A stretch of DNA of 60,000 bases from Lineus longissimus (Eukaryota; Nemertea; Pilidiophora; Heteronemertea; Lineidae). Position numbers and translations under genes: made by a program. Positions 1-12,500 of this stretch are shown here, in pieces. Position 1 is the first letter of the stretch, and each line of letters starts with the position of its first letter. The DNA lies in NCBI RefSeq assembly GCF_910592395.1, contig NC_088308.1, positions 22,027,501-22,087,500 of the forward strand, read 5' to 3'. The notes beneath the pieces were generated by a model. That model saw only the letters and a list, made by a program, of their open reading frames with translations. It searched no databases and had not been told where the DNA came from.

Positions 1-2966
1 GAGTCTCTCCCGCATAGTGTTGACATGATCATTGAAAAGAGACATGTATTGGTCGGGGTACAGTCCGCTTAATGTGATTAGACCTTAGCTTGAGGGAGCA
101 GTTAATGTGGTGTACTATGCAACTGCTGCCTCTCAAGTTCAAGATGGTGAATATGGAAAACTGTTTTAAAACATTAATCTAATGGCAGTTATCATGTACC
201 ATTGGTGTGTCTGTGTTCAGCACGATAGAGCAGTAATGTGTTTGCAAATGCAATGCTTGTTGTTGTGCTTGTTGGAAGCCATCCCTCTTCAAAGCAAAGT
301 TCTACATCGGAGGTTGGTAGGTTGAATCCTGGCCTAGTTTTGGCAATCAATGATTACTCCCCATATAACCACGGCCCGAGGATGAAGAGGCTGTTGTGAA
401 AAGAAAAAAAACCTAGGAACCTTCTCGTTGGTTTTGTTTTGTTGCTCAAAGTCCATGCAGTAAGCCAGATCTTTTCATGCCAAGAAATACATTCTAACAA
501 CATAACAGCAGTCTTCGGTCATACAACGCTGTTGATTCTAACCTTATCAGAATAAGTTATCTGTTGCAGTGATTTATACACTGATCTACCTGTATCATTA
601 GGCAGCTGAATCTTGCTTTATGGTTTCCAAACCATCATCTTTCTGGCGGTCTGATAACAATTTATTACATTTGGCCATGCAGTTTCATATTGTTTCCCCA
701 GTGGCAGAGCAGGAAGAAGATAATAAAAACTCTTCCCCAATATTGAGGCAGGTTGACTACAGTGCACTGGTGTTGCTGCTCATCTTGTGTCATTGTCAAT
801 TTCAGCTTGGAGTTGTTCAGCATCAAGTTGTCCTTGCTTTCAAACTCGCCTCTGCCTCTTATGGCTCATGAGAATTGACAAGCAGCCAAAGAACTGGGCA
901 TAAATTATGCACTCAATTCAAACTTAGTCGCTGCTCTGCCTAGATTGAAGCAAGCTTTTTGCATCCATTTTCCATTAGCCAAGGCTACAAAATCAATCTA
1001 AAGAGATGTGGATGAATGTATTTTCAGTCACAAGCGGCTGATCTATTTTCAGACTGATTAATCACTGATGAAATTACCAATTAAGAGTTCGCTGGAAAGT
1101 ATCAAAAATACATTAGACTCGAGCTCGCTTTATATGTGTTTGGTAGTGTCTGCAAGTCTTGAGATAAATCCCCAAGAGACATGCAGTATAGTGTGACAGA
1201 GCTATATTTCATCATAGCACTTGCACTCGTTATATAATACAGAATGTATCGAGTACAGTATTAATACATGAACCTCTGCTGGAATAATTAAGTTTGCTCT
1301 AAGTACCATTTATCATCCATGGAGCAAGATTCGATCCCAACAATTAGTCATAAACATCTATCCCCATCATTGCGTCATTCATCAAAGAAACTGTCGAACC
1401 ACGTTAAGTCCAGATTTATTGCTTGTCATATTCATGATAGCAGCCTGTTGTGGGATGCAACCAATCGATGATTGCTTGCCTAAATTAGTCACACCCGACG
1501 GAAAAAATTACTTCAAAAGTTGTCTGGACATCACTTTGCTGGAAATCAGTCCATACTACACATGAAGGTCCATCGCTGGGACACTACGTTTTGGTCGCAC
1601 TTGTCAGAAAGTCATTCACACGCCGCAGAGGACATTAGTCAGAGTCTGTGGCAGTCAATTGATAATAGCCGTTTGTGCTTCCAATGGCTGAGTCCTACCT
1701 TGACTAGTGCATTCAACTTCCCCAACTCTCTGATGAATGTAGCAAACTACCTACAAATTAGTTCTGTGAGTATCTTTCCTCAATCGAGTTTACTGGTAAG
1801 AGATGCATGCAGTGTTTTTGCTACACTTTTGTTTCCTTTGTTTAAGTTCTTTGCTGTTTTATTGACAACAGCGATGATGAAAAGTCGATGTGGTCCCCAT
1901 AGACTTCTGCGTCTAGCTATGAAAAAAGGCAGTTGCGATCTCCGAAAGATATTCTTTTTAGTGCTGCAAGGCAACGAAAGAGATGTTTTTTACAATGGAT
2001 ACATTCTTCTGAGTATGGTTTTGGTCAGATGGGCATAGTGTGCCCATTCCAACTGCATTGACGAATTCTCTTTTTCACTTGTAAAGTATCATCCAGCTTC
2101 TAATTACATGTAATTACGCTGTGAAAGACTTCGCTACAGGGGCCCGGCACTTTCCGAATCATTATCCTGGATTATGTTCTAGCTGGTGCCGGTTTCAATG
2201 ATAAGTGGCCTCTCCTCACAGATAGGATTTCCACAACTCTAACGCTAGGTTTAGACAAAGAGCTGTCACTGGATTCAACTACATGTTTTGGAAAGGAGTA
2301 TTTGGTGATCTGTTTTGAAAAAATGTTGGTGGGTATACCGTTGCATATACATTAAGTGTATCTTTGGATTCCAGTTGCTAACCTGAGGCTGTTAGTTCAT
2401 CATGTTCATTCGTAAAGGATATATGTGCACTACAAGTTTAAAACCATTTGTACAAACGCTGCTTTAAATTGAACATGTTGAAGGTAAATATTGAATGGTT
2501 CCTGTCTTATTTGCATTTAGAATAAAGAAAGAGAAAGGTTTGAGAAAGGTTTATAAAAATTGTGCTTTGGGAACTATTGTTTGTCATTTCGGTATATTAT
2601 TGATCTTAGAAATTTGCATCCTTCTGCAGAACATGTTGAAATGTACCGATTCCATCCATGCCTCTATCTTATATAACATTACGTGCACAGTCTTTAAAAT
2701 CCATACTCGTTTATAAATTACTTCATCAAAAAGTCATCCCCAGGCATAATTATCTCACGTCGGCTCAAAGCAGAAAATAGATGGTGCTAAAAGCAATTAC
2801 TGTTGTTCGAAATAAAGCTATTAGAAGTCGATGTTAAAAAACTAAAAAGAGTACTGTTTTTTGGAAACCTCCTTTCTTTTAAGCATCAGTGCCAACTCAC
2901 TTGCTTGTAGGTAATTTTCGTTGGTGAAAACTATATACCATCAAAGGAGAAAATGCTGATATAGTT
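1..2966. other. no recognisable gene
   Basis: AT-rich noncoding-looking DNA. Open frames occur here, the longest being about 170 codons at 1520-2038. It begins with TTG, has no similarity I recognise and shows no splice context. The segment is either the first intron of PRKAR1 or its upstream flank. I see no exon for the dimerization/docking domain of the kinase subunit. Confidence 0.5.
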
Positions 2967-3017
2967 AGCTCACCTCTTAGCAGAGGTGAGCTTATCCCAT
3001 ACCGTGGCGTCCGTCGT

Positions 3018-3052
<35 letters not shown>

Positions 3053-4096
3053 CGTCGTCCGTTAGCAGGGCACGTTTCGTAACTGTTAGAGCTATTGAGT
3101 TGAAACTTGGTACACATGTACCCTTATGTAATGACACCTTGGAGACCAAGTTTCGGTCCGATTCGTTTCATGGTTTGGCCACCAGGGGGCCAAACGTTAA
3201 AAGTGAAAATATGCAATATCTCCCTTAATAGTAGTCGGGAAATTTTGAAAAAAATATGGTAGGTACTTCTAGCAAATGTGCATCATATATCCTCCGGGTT
3301 TTTGATTTGACCTCCTTTTCAAGGTCACAGAGGTCAAATGGTGTAAATTGGCCGTTAGGATGTAACGATGGCACGTTTCTAAACTGCAATGACTATTGAT
3401 ACCAAATTTGGTACACATTTACCCCTTAGTCAGGTGATCTCAGGGACCGAAGTTTGGTCCAATATGATTCACCACTTGACCACCAGGGGGCAAAATCCAA
3501 AAACCTTAAAAATGTGATTATTCCTTAACTTCTTGCCCGATTGCCACCAATTTGATATCATGGGTACATCTAACCACCATACAGTATATATCACACAGGT
3601 TTTTAATTTGACCTTCTTGTCAAGGTCACAAAGGTCAAATGGCGTAAATTCGCCGTCAGGCCGTAACTATGGCACGTTTCTTAACTGCAATGACTATCGA
3701 TCAAAAATTAGGTACACATGTACCCCTTGGTCAGGTGATCTCAGGTACCGAAGTTTGGTGCGATCTGATTTGCCGTTTGGCCTCCAGGGAGGGGGCCAAA
3801 TCCTAAATTCTTCAAAATGCCATTATTCCTAGTAATGACTTGCCCGATTGGCACCAATTTTATATCATAGGTACATCTAATTCTAACAACCATTCAATGT
3901 GTCACCCGGGTCTTCTTTGATTTGACCTACTTTTCAAGGTCACAGAGGTCGAATGTTATGTAAATTGGCCATTTTGGGGAAATTGTAATTGCTTGGACCT
4001 ACATCAAACCTAACACTACATGACACAATACCATGCTCTTTATCCATCTTTCCTCCACATGAGGTGAGCACAATGGCCCTGGCCATTTCATTTTTG
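2967..4096. repeat. interspersed element with palindromic terminus and ~301-bp internal repeats
   Basis: The left end is a perfect hairpin: AGCTCACCTCT at 2967-2977 and its complement at 2982-2992. The right end carries GAGGTGAGC at 4061-4069, the complement of the left terminus. The inside is a degenerate tandem array. The motif GGCACGTTTC starts at 3069, 3370 and 3671, giving a period of 301, and each unit repeats phrases such as 'ttggtacacat', 'caccaggggg' and 'caaggtcaca.aggtcaaatg'. A fourth unit is partial. No coding frame is visible, so this looks like a non-autonomous element. A second copy of the terminal part lies inverted at 38153-38233. The family is not identified and the exact right boundary is uncertain. 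Confidence 0.7.
3009..3061. repeat. (GTC)n microsatellite
   Basis: A run of CGTC/GTC trinucleotides lies inside the interspersed element, just after its palindromic end. The short open frame across it, which would encode polyarginine, is a product of the repeat. Confidence 0.9.
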
Positions 4097-7000
4097 TCTT
4101 GGACTCATGGTTTCTCAAAACGACCACCCTCACTTTAGTTTTGTGTCGACACTCATGCCTAAAAAATCAGTTAAAACAAGTCGGATGTTACATGGATGTC
4201 AGGGTTTCAAGTTTTAAATGTTTCTAGATTAATGAAAAATGTCTATAAAAGTCTTCTAAAATGGACAATGATTATTTGCATACTTCCCCGAGGCTATCAC
4301 ATAACATCACTTCTTCTCTTCTGATCTTTATCAAGATTGTGTTTTTTTGAGCAAATTTGATTCTGAACCAAAGGAATTGCCTCATGCCCTGAAGCCCGAT
4401 TACTTGTCTTTTTCTGCGCTGAGAAATTTGTGTTTGCTGTTATTCGAAAGTTTTTCTCAATCTTCGATTATGATAGAATTTCACTAACAAAATGTCTTGG
4501 ATGTCATCGGCGTTCATCATTACCCGGTACTTGATGATGTGAAAGTGGGTAAACTGATATTGAGTTACTAAATCTAAATGATGTTGCGCGGAGTCAGAGA
4601 CGGTATTCTCTCATCATAGCTGCCATGAACGGAGAGCGGAATTGAGCAAGTAGATATATTTCTTTGGTTCAAGTTTAGGCATTAGCTCAACAAAAACTTG
4701 CAACGATGTTGTCATTGATATCGCCAAAAGTTTCAGAGAAGGAAATGGTTTTGCTCCCCTTTGGAACAGAAGCAGACAGGTATATACATGTAATTAGAGC
4801 GATGCCCAGTTTCGAAATCTTGTTCTTGGACAGTAAGTGTGAGAGTTTTTTGCAGGTAACACTTTTCTTGCAGTATCATATATCCTCCTACTGGCGACCT
4901 GTATTAGCTCGACAAATGTCTGAGAAACCAGTCAATTCTCCAATATTTCTTTGGTAGCCTGTGGGAAGCACACTAAATGTCATTGTGTGTGGATTACATG
5001 ACAGATTCATTGCTCTTGATTTGTTTGCCCAGGTTTTGACTCATGATGGATGGCGCGTTATAGTGATTTCTACAGGAATCGAGCAACTAATGAATCAAAT
5101 GAAATAGAAGAAATTAATTTGTCCAGGTGCTGGCTGTGTCTGGACAAAAGCGTAGAAGAGAACCGGAACCCTGCATTTTACAAGATAATGATCCTTGATA
5201 TGCTCTAGTCGAGAACTTTGAAATAAATGTAATAATCCCTTTGATAAAACCACTGAGAGTTCCTTTCACTAATCCACCATCTGCAGCTTTCATGATAGTT
5301 GTTGCTGTTGAAAGTGATGCTATAGCACGTCCCTGAACTCGAGATGCATCGTTGATCTTCATCTTTGTAGCATACAGTACATCATATCATTTATCCAATT
5401 CCATTTGTTGCAATCTGCCATCTCTTTATCGCCATTTTGTAATCCAGCTCCTAAACCAACTGAGAATGGTTCTTATGGCAGAAGATGATTGTTTTTTCGG
5501 CATCTTTTGTATGTGATGTGTCATGTATGACATTTGATCGATGGACTCGGATAGCTCATAGTAACCGTACGCGTAAGGCATATTGTCTGTATTGCTTCAA
5601 GGATTGGGTGTTGATGCGATTTTGCAAAGATGTACTGAAGTGCTGTTGTGTTGATTGCTGAGGAGTAGAAGAAGGATAACATACAATGGGGCGACATTGG
5701 CCCATTGTGGGGTGTAATTGCCCCCTATATTTTCCAGCCTACTTGAGCCTTGAGATTTTCTTGTGAATTTAAAACCCAGTTCATACTTCAAGAATTATCC
5801 TCATTAAGCGGCCTCTTTGCTCTTCAGTTTTGAGAATATAAATCGCACCCAAATGTGATACACTGATATCTCATTAGTGATGGCCCTGGGAACAAAATAT
5901 GAGGCAGAGATGAGCAAAATTCATAATCTTCAGACGAGAGACAGAATGATCGGAGAATTCATAATGCCATGACATGTATTAAGTGTAGAGTGTTTTGACC
6001 TGAGATGATCCTACTTTACTGAAATTTCATGGTGTCAATGAAATGGTCACTATAAAGGTCACTTCTTTTGAGATCAACAGCCATGTCTTCTGTAGCACCA
6101 AGTATATGATCCCACCTTCGGATTGGCTTCAAATGGAAGAAGTGTACCAAGGGAGTTGCCAACGCCACATCTATCAAAATGCAACTGCTCATTTCCTCGA
6201 CTTCTCTTACACCGCAAACCTATAATTTGTCACTTGAGTTGTACATGTCTTTTGAAAGACACTATTGGTTTCACAAAGTAGCTTAGTTTACAGTGTGTAA
6301 TGCACTGTGCCTCATTATCATCATGGGGCGTCCCACATGCTTGCGGTGTATGGTAGGGCAACCAATACCTTGAGCTCAATATCAATACCTATCAAGCTGT
6401 TACATACCAGTCTTTGATTAGACCATTTATTACCATCTCTGATCTTTGCTCTAAATGATCAAAGCAATTTTCCATCATTCAGGATCCCATCTCTATCATC
6501 TCTAATGAGAAAATGCCCGGAATATATCATCCCTGCCTGACCTTGAACTTCAGGCTTTCACAGCAAAATCTGTTATGTTAGGGGGTGCTTGTTTATTGTG
6601 CTCGCTCTTTCTACAAATTACATTTATCTTCATTTATGTCATGGGTTTGACCTGGGAGATCATCCCTTGTTTGACCCTGAACCGGGTGGTTTCACAGCTA
6701 GCAAAACATTCCTGATTTCTTCACAAAAACATCCTCGTGCGGATTGCTGTCTTCTGTGGTCAAGAATGATTCACTTCATTTCCCGCCAAGGAGTTTCAGT
6801 CGAATCCTAATACAATCCTGAATTTTTCTTGAATCCTGCTGAACTAAGGAAGGATATCCCGAAGCCTGACGGTAAAGATTTTGCGTTTATCCCCCCCAAA
6901 CCACCCCCAGGTGAGACAAAGGTAGTGCAATACCAAAAACTATGGCAGTGTCAGCAGTTTCAGCATGCAGATTTGTTGAGAAATTCCTGTACATCCATGT

Positions 7001-9430
7001 CATCAATCGAGGATTATATCTACCCACGTCTGCAGCTCTGGGACGGATTACTGATTCCACCAGAACCGATAAATCTGATTCTAAATCTCCCGATAAGTCT
7101 CGTACCCATCAGTCATTGTAGTGTAGGACGTTTTGTGGTATTCTGAATCGTAATTGCCCTATCCACATGCTAATGGTCTCCGCCAGCCATGACAAAAAAT
7201 GACAAAAGGCCATGGTTCTTTCATCCTTTTTCTGGCTGGTTTTGCGGCTCGTGAACAATGTTATCTCCATATACTGTATTCAGATGCAGTTTTTTACCCC
7301 AGAACAGAAAATATGAGTTTTATTAATTTGCAGTCAGAAAAGTTTATTGGCACCAACGAAGTTCCCACCTTGAAATGCACTTTTCAATCATGTCAACACA
7401 GGACAGCACTGATGCGCCTTGCACTGTGATGCTTCATGATGTCAGTGTTGCCAAGCAGTCCCATAATGACATGGTCCAATCAGAATTGGAGAAGTTGGTA
7501 GCTTGGGGTCCGTTGGGCTTTGGGTTCATCACTCTCCATTGATTGCGTTAGAATGAAGTGGTGATGTGGTGAGTTAAAAATTACTGAACTTCTGTGCAAC
7601 AAAAGGGAGACTTGTAAACGTAAACAGGTTCTGCTGTATTCCCATTTGGTTCCCAGTTAATGAATGTTTTTGAGAAATTTTCAATATTTTGCTCTCATGG
7701 GCAATTTCTTCATGGCAGTGCTACATGCATTATTCATATCAGCGATCTAGTTCACGTTTTGAATTTATAGAATAAAAGTCTTCTGAGACGGACCATGGTT
7801 GCAAACTAACTCTTTTGAAACTTATATCGTGCACGCCAACCATGCCAATGGACTCCGAAAACTAGCAGTTGCTGTTGAGAATCTGTGAGGCAGTTCTCAT
7901 TCTCAACATTACAACTAAAGTCTTGAAGCCTTCCATTCCAAAGCAACAGAGCTACTTAGGGAAGGCTGCTGGCTCTGGTCTGAAAACTGACTCAGCTGCT
8001 GTGTGTGAATGCATTCTCAGTCGGGTGTGTAGAGCTGGAATGAGTACCTGAGTGAATTGCCTTTTCATAGCAGATGCAGATAAGACTACCTTTACGACTA
8101 GAAAAAATTGATGTGCGGACTGTTTTGAAATCGATTCTACCTTTACAACTGGGAAACCTTTCCATCAAATAACTGATTAATAATGATGTTCATTGATCAG
8201 GCTTTTACTTTGAAACTTGCTGGTTAACTGCTCTCAACTCACCTCCATATTGAATCTTTGCCAATGCTAGCCCCGACTAGGCACGGTGAAGAAGCTTTGC
8301 CCATGCATGGCAATTTGCATGGTCCAGTCATAAGGTTCAAAATTATTCAGGAGGCAGATACCATGCGTCTGTTGAATGAATCTGTTTCTGTTTGCCTCCT
8401 CTGACTGGCCGATAATTCCAACAGTCTCAGCGATTGATAAAGCAATGGTACTGCCATCTGAAGTTACACAAGGAAACTACTGATGCTGGAATTATTCTGA
8501 TGAGAGGAGTAACAGTTGTGGCTACCGCTTGGTGGCTGTAGTCGACTGGTCATAATTTGCTGGTTAGGGTCAAAACAAGGAGTGTGATGAACTTTGTCCT
8601 TGCATTCCACACAAAACTTCCTGTTAGTTCATTTTGCCTTTTGCAGCATTGCTCTTTGTGGGAGAGCTCTGACACAGTGTATCCTTTCCAAATGATCTCA
8701 TGAATAACTTGATGAATTGGCAGCTAGATAAATTTGATACTACATGTAAATGAAATAATAGGAACTAGGTAGATGAATTACGTGATTTGATATCGATTGG
8801 TTATTTCATGTACTCAAGTTTATAAATGGACGCATGACCTTGCCTTTATTCACATAGAGTGTTTACAAAGCATCAGCTTACTATTGTAATTGTGTTTCAA
8901 AGGTGGCAGTTTCTGGGTCAGATTTTGTCCTACTTTTCTCTGGAAATACATGTGTATCCGGCATCTTTGACTTGAGGCAGTGTATTCAGATGTTTTCATC
9001 GCAGCGTCCTTTAGCATGTTGAAGTTCTTCAATAGGTTGAGGGGTAGGAACTTCATCGAAGAGGTTGGTATCTAAAAATGGATTGTTCTCCATGAAGCTT
9101 CAGAATCTCGATTGTTTCCTTTGCAACAGCCGGGAGCCAGAGTTTCCCTAGGTGTGCATACAGTGCGCATTTGCACTTGGCACTGTTCATGCTTCTTTCT
9201 TGTCTGACTTCTATGCTGCATCCAGTCTAGTCATGTCATTGTCTTGAAAGTCAGCAACCCGAACAGACCACAAGGCCTTGTAGTGACCAAGTTGCATCTA
9301 CTTCTAGAGTAGGTCATATTTGAGGGCAGATTTTCAGTTAAATTTCAGCTGGTGCTTGACCTACCCTGAGGTCTACAACATGCAAGTAGGCCATTTTCTA
9401 AATCATTTTGTACCCCTTTACTCTTTCCAG
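4097..9430. other. probable PRKAR1 intron, no exon seen
   Basis: No convincing exon on either strand. The last bases (ctctttccag) form the polypyrimidine tract and AG acceptor of the PRKAR1 exon at 9431. The segment is therefore intronic at least in its 3' part. If the docking-domain exon lies before base 1, all of it is intronic. Confidence 0.45.
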
Positions 9431-9592
9431 GACGAAGCTGCACAACAAAAGAAATCGAGTACGCCTCCCAGTGATGACCGGGAGGAGGAGGTTTCGCCCA
9501 CGCCACAGCCTGCACCGAAAAAAAGAAGTCGGCGAGGCGCTGTCAGTGCGGAGGTTTACACAGAAGAAGATGCCGCATCATATGTCAAAAAG
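9431..9592 (+). CDS. PRKAR1A: PRKAR1 exon: linker and pseudosubstrate site
   Basis: 54 codons in phase 0, preceded by ctctttccag and followed by gtaaaa. It begins DEAAQQ, the place where vertebrate RI genes resume after the docking-domain exon. It contains an acidic, proline-rich hinge, the basic inhibitor motif SRRGAVSAE, and [14 protein letters not shown], which is nearly invariant in RI subunits. The Ala at the phospho-acceptor position makes this a pseudosubstrate that occupies the catalytic cleft without being phosphorylated. Confidence 0.95.
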
Positions 9593-12500
9593 GTAAAAAG
9601 GTCTCGTCCTGTTGCATTGAGTGGCTCTGCTTGTGATTCCTTCTCACCAAGTTAGATGGCAGCATTATTGATGTGTTGAAATGGAACAATTCACCCCAGA
9701 GGTAGAATTTGAAGGTTGCCATAGAGGTAGATGGCAGCACTGTATATTGTGATGATACGAATTCTTTATTCTGCTAATGAGAGATTTTTGTTGTGTTAAT
9801 CTGCAATTATCTGATATTGCATGACACAAAGATCTCTCTTCTGCAGGGTCTTCACAGGTGCTCGAACAATTAATCAGTCATCGTTGCGACCAACGTAAAT
9901 ATCAAACGCATCGATGAAGGGTTTACCCGCAGACAAGAAATGTCAATTCTTCTTACTGCTTCTTATTACGTGTCTGCAGGGATCTGTCATATTCTTCAGT
10001 GCCAGTTTTCTGTTGTTGACAAGTTTTGATGCCCTGGCAGCGTCTTATTCATAAGCCTTAACTTTGCTGATGAAATCTCTCCGCCTGAGGATAAAGACTC
10101 TAAAATACTAACACTACCATCTGTTGCCATGGTAACATCTTGTTATCATACTTATATGTTGTTATCTAACACACCCTGAAATCTGGCACTTTTCATACTT
10201 CAGTCTTCAGAAAAGCAATGACAGTTTAAGAATGCTTTTTTGATGCAGATATGTTCATTATTGAAATATGATGTGCATTCGTCCTAATGTGGTAATTTGA
10301 ATTACGATTTTTCCTGGTATGATCAATGGCTTCTATTTGTTCTTGGCAAGTTCAGTCTTGCTACTGCACCATGAACAAACAACCGCCACACAGGAAACCA
10401 AATACATCAGTAGCATCTTACCCCTCCCCTCAGGTGACTGATGATATTTTTCTTCTGATTTCAAGTCTGGGAGCCTTTAATTTGAGGTGACTGAATAGTG
10501 CACCCTTTGATGTCACACTTGATTTTACTTACCTGCCACTTGATTAGATTCCTCTGGCTATCAGTCAGAATACAGACCCTGCTCAGCATCCAAATTCCTT
10601 TCTCTTTGTTTGATCAGTCTGAAAGGGACAGATATAATAGACCTGATATTGTTACAAATGGTTTTATGGGGGGTATTGGCTCGGTTTTGGTCATCTCAAA
10701 TCCAAGTCTAGACATATGAGATGACTGAAGAGTGTATTCTTTGATGTGACACTGAGTTTAGGTACCCTGGAGTTGATGTAATTTCCCTGGCCATCAAGAG
10801 ATGGACCCTGCTCAGCACGCCAATTTATTTTAAATCATATTTCACATGGTTGGATATGGAGGGTGATATTCATGTTGGATTGTGTTGGCTTGGTTTTCAT
10901 CATCAAGATCATCATCATCATTGCTCAAGTAATTGGATATAGGGATACTTCATTCCCCCTTTCAGACTTTAGAATGGCCAATCTGTACAAGCTTTGTATG
11001 AAAATTCAAAGCATTTTAAGTAATGTTTTAAGACATTTTTGACAGTTCTCTGATGTGCCTTGTGGTTTGTAATACAGAATTGTGTACTTAAGAAGATATT
11101 TTTTACTGTCTATTTATGTCACCTTGTGCCTTATGCGATGTCCAATATATGTTTGTTTTTGGCAAGGTAATGTATAGGCAAACTCTTTAAGTTATGATCG
11201 TTATCTTAGGATCGCAAATCCTGCAAAATTAATATTTTTCAGTATTTCCTTTGTGTGTCCTGAGACGAGCAGACTAGAGCTATTGTGAGATGACCTTTGA
11301 GTGGATGTTGTCCTGCTGAGTCTAAATCCGCATTATTACTTGATAGTTATTGTTCTTTTCATTTGCTGATCAGAGGAAGCATCAGCTAATTATAAACTTC
11401 CAAGTCCTGTCTACTATTTTTCGGCAGTTATTAGGTGGGATAATCATCCGCAGGAGATTTAGGTTCGAGAGCGTGTGGGCGTTTTTGGTCGCCTCCTTCA
11501 ATCCCACTGGCCTGTAAGCACCTTTGTCTAGTGCTAAACATCTTTCTGGGAACCAGGCTAAAAGCTTCCATGTTATTTTTGCTCTTTGGTTTGAAGAGGT
11601 GGTTGTTTCTGACGAGAAAAGGAAGAACTGACTTTAGGATGACAGGGATACCAACTGGAGCCCTAGAACACAGACACGCGGAGATGGGACACTGAGACTA
11701 GTAGACTAGACAGTTAATTCTACCATATGATTCTTTTAAAATTATAGTACATCGTTTTGATGTTTTTGAAGTAAAAAATATTGTTCTGTTATTGAGAAAT
11801 GCATCCCATTCACAAATAGTTGTTGTGCTGAGGTCCAGCCAATTTGTGTCATGATTAATGTACTCTGCAGTTTAGTCCATCCACAGTTTCATGCCTCAAC
11901 CATCCGTTTAAGAATGGTTGATGTTTTCTTCTCACTGGAAATGGCTTTGTCACGCTTCCAGGAAGGAAACTGCCAACAAATTCCGATAAGGAAATGGCCT
12001 ACAGTTTATGTGACAAGGAAATAACAAAAGTTTCTTCTTACCAGATGATGGCTTTTGGGCAGAGATAACTTTTATGCTCAAAATCTTTGAGGGTATAAAT
12101 TGCATTCTTGCGGTTACTTTTTGTCTTAATATTTGTGGGTATGGTTTCTCAGGCTAACTCTACACCACTTAACTTCTGCTGGAATCTAGTCCTGCAACAT
12201 TACAAGTCGGATCAGACTTTGATAAACTGCTTTGTAGTAGGGGCATTTGACAGGTGCCAATAACAGGCAGGAAGACTAACCCACAGGCAGAATTTCTAAG
12301 CTGGGTTGATGGCTTAGGCTGTAACTGGATAACAGGTCAGCTACATGTTTGTCAGAATGGCTGTACTATTCATTATAGACAACTTTCGATGGGGAGGGAG
12401 GAAATCTTTCGACTGTAGTAAATGCATTCTGTCCCTGTGAAACTGAATGAGGCCAGGCTTGCAAGGGTGTCTATAGGGCATCAGTAGTTGCACATGATTG

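Noticed and set aside
1520-2038. 172-codon open frame
   Set aside because: It starts with TTG, has no recognised similarity and no splice or promoter context. The length is possible by chance in a window this size.
2986-3228. Polyarginine frame
   Set aside because: It is produced by the (GTC)n microsatellite in the interspersed element.
6829-7146. Proline-rich 105-codon frame
   Set aside because: It starts with TTG and has no splice context or known similarity.
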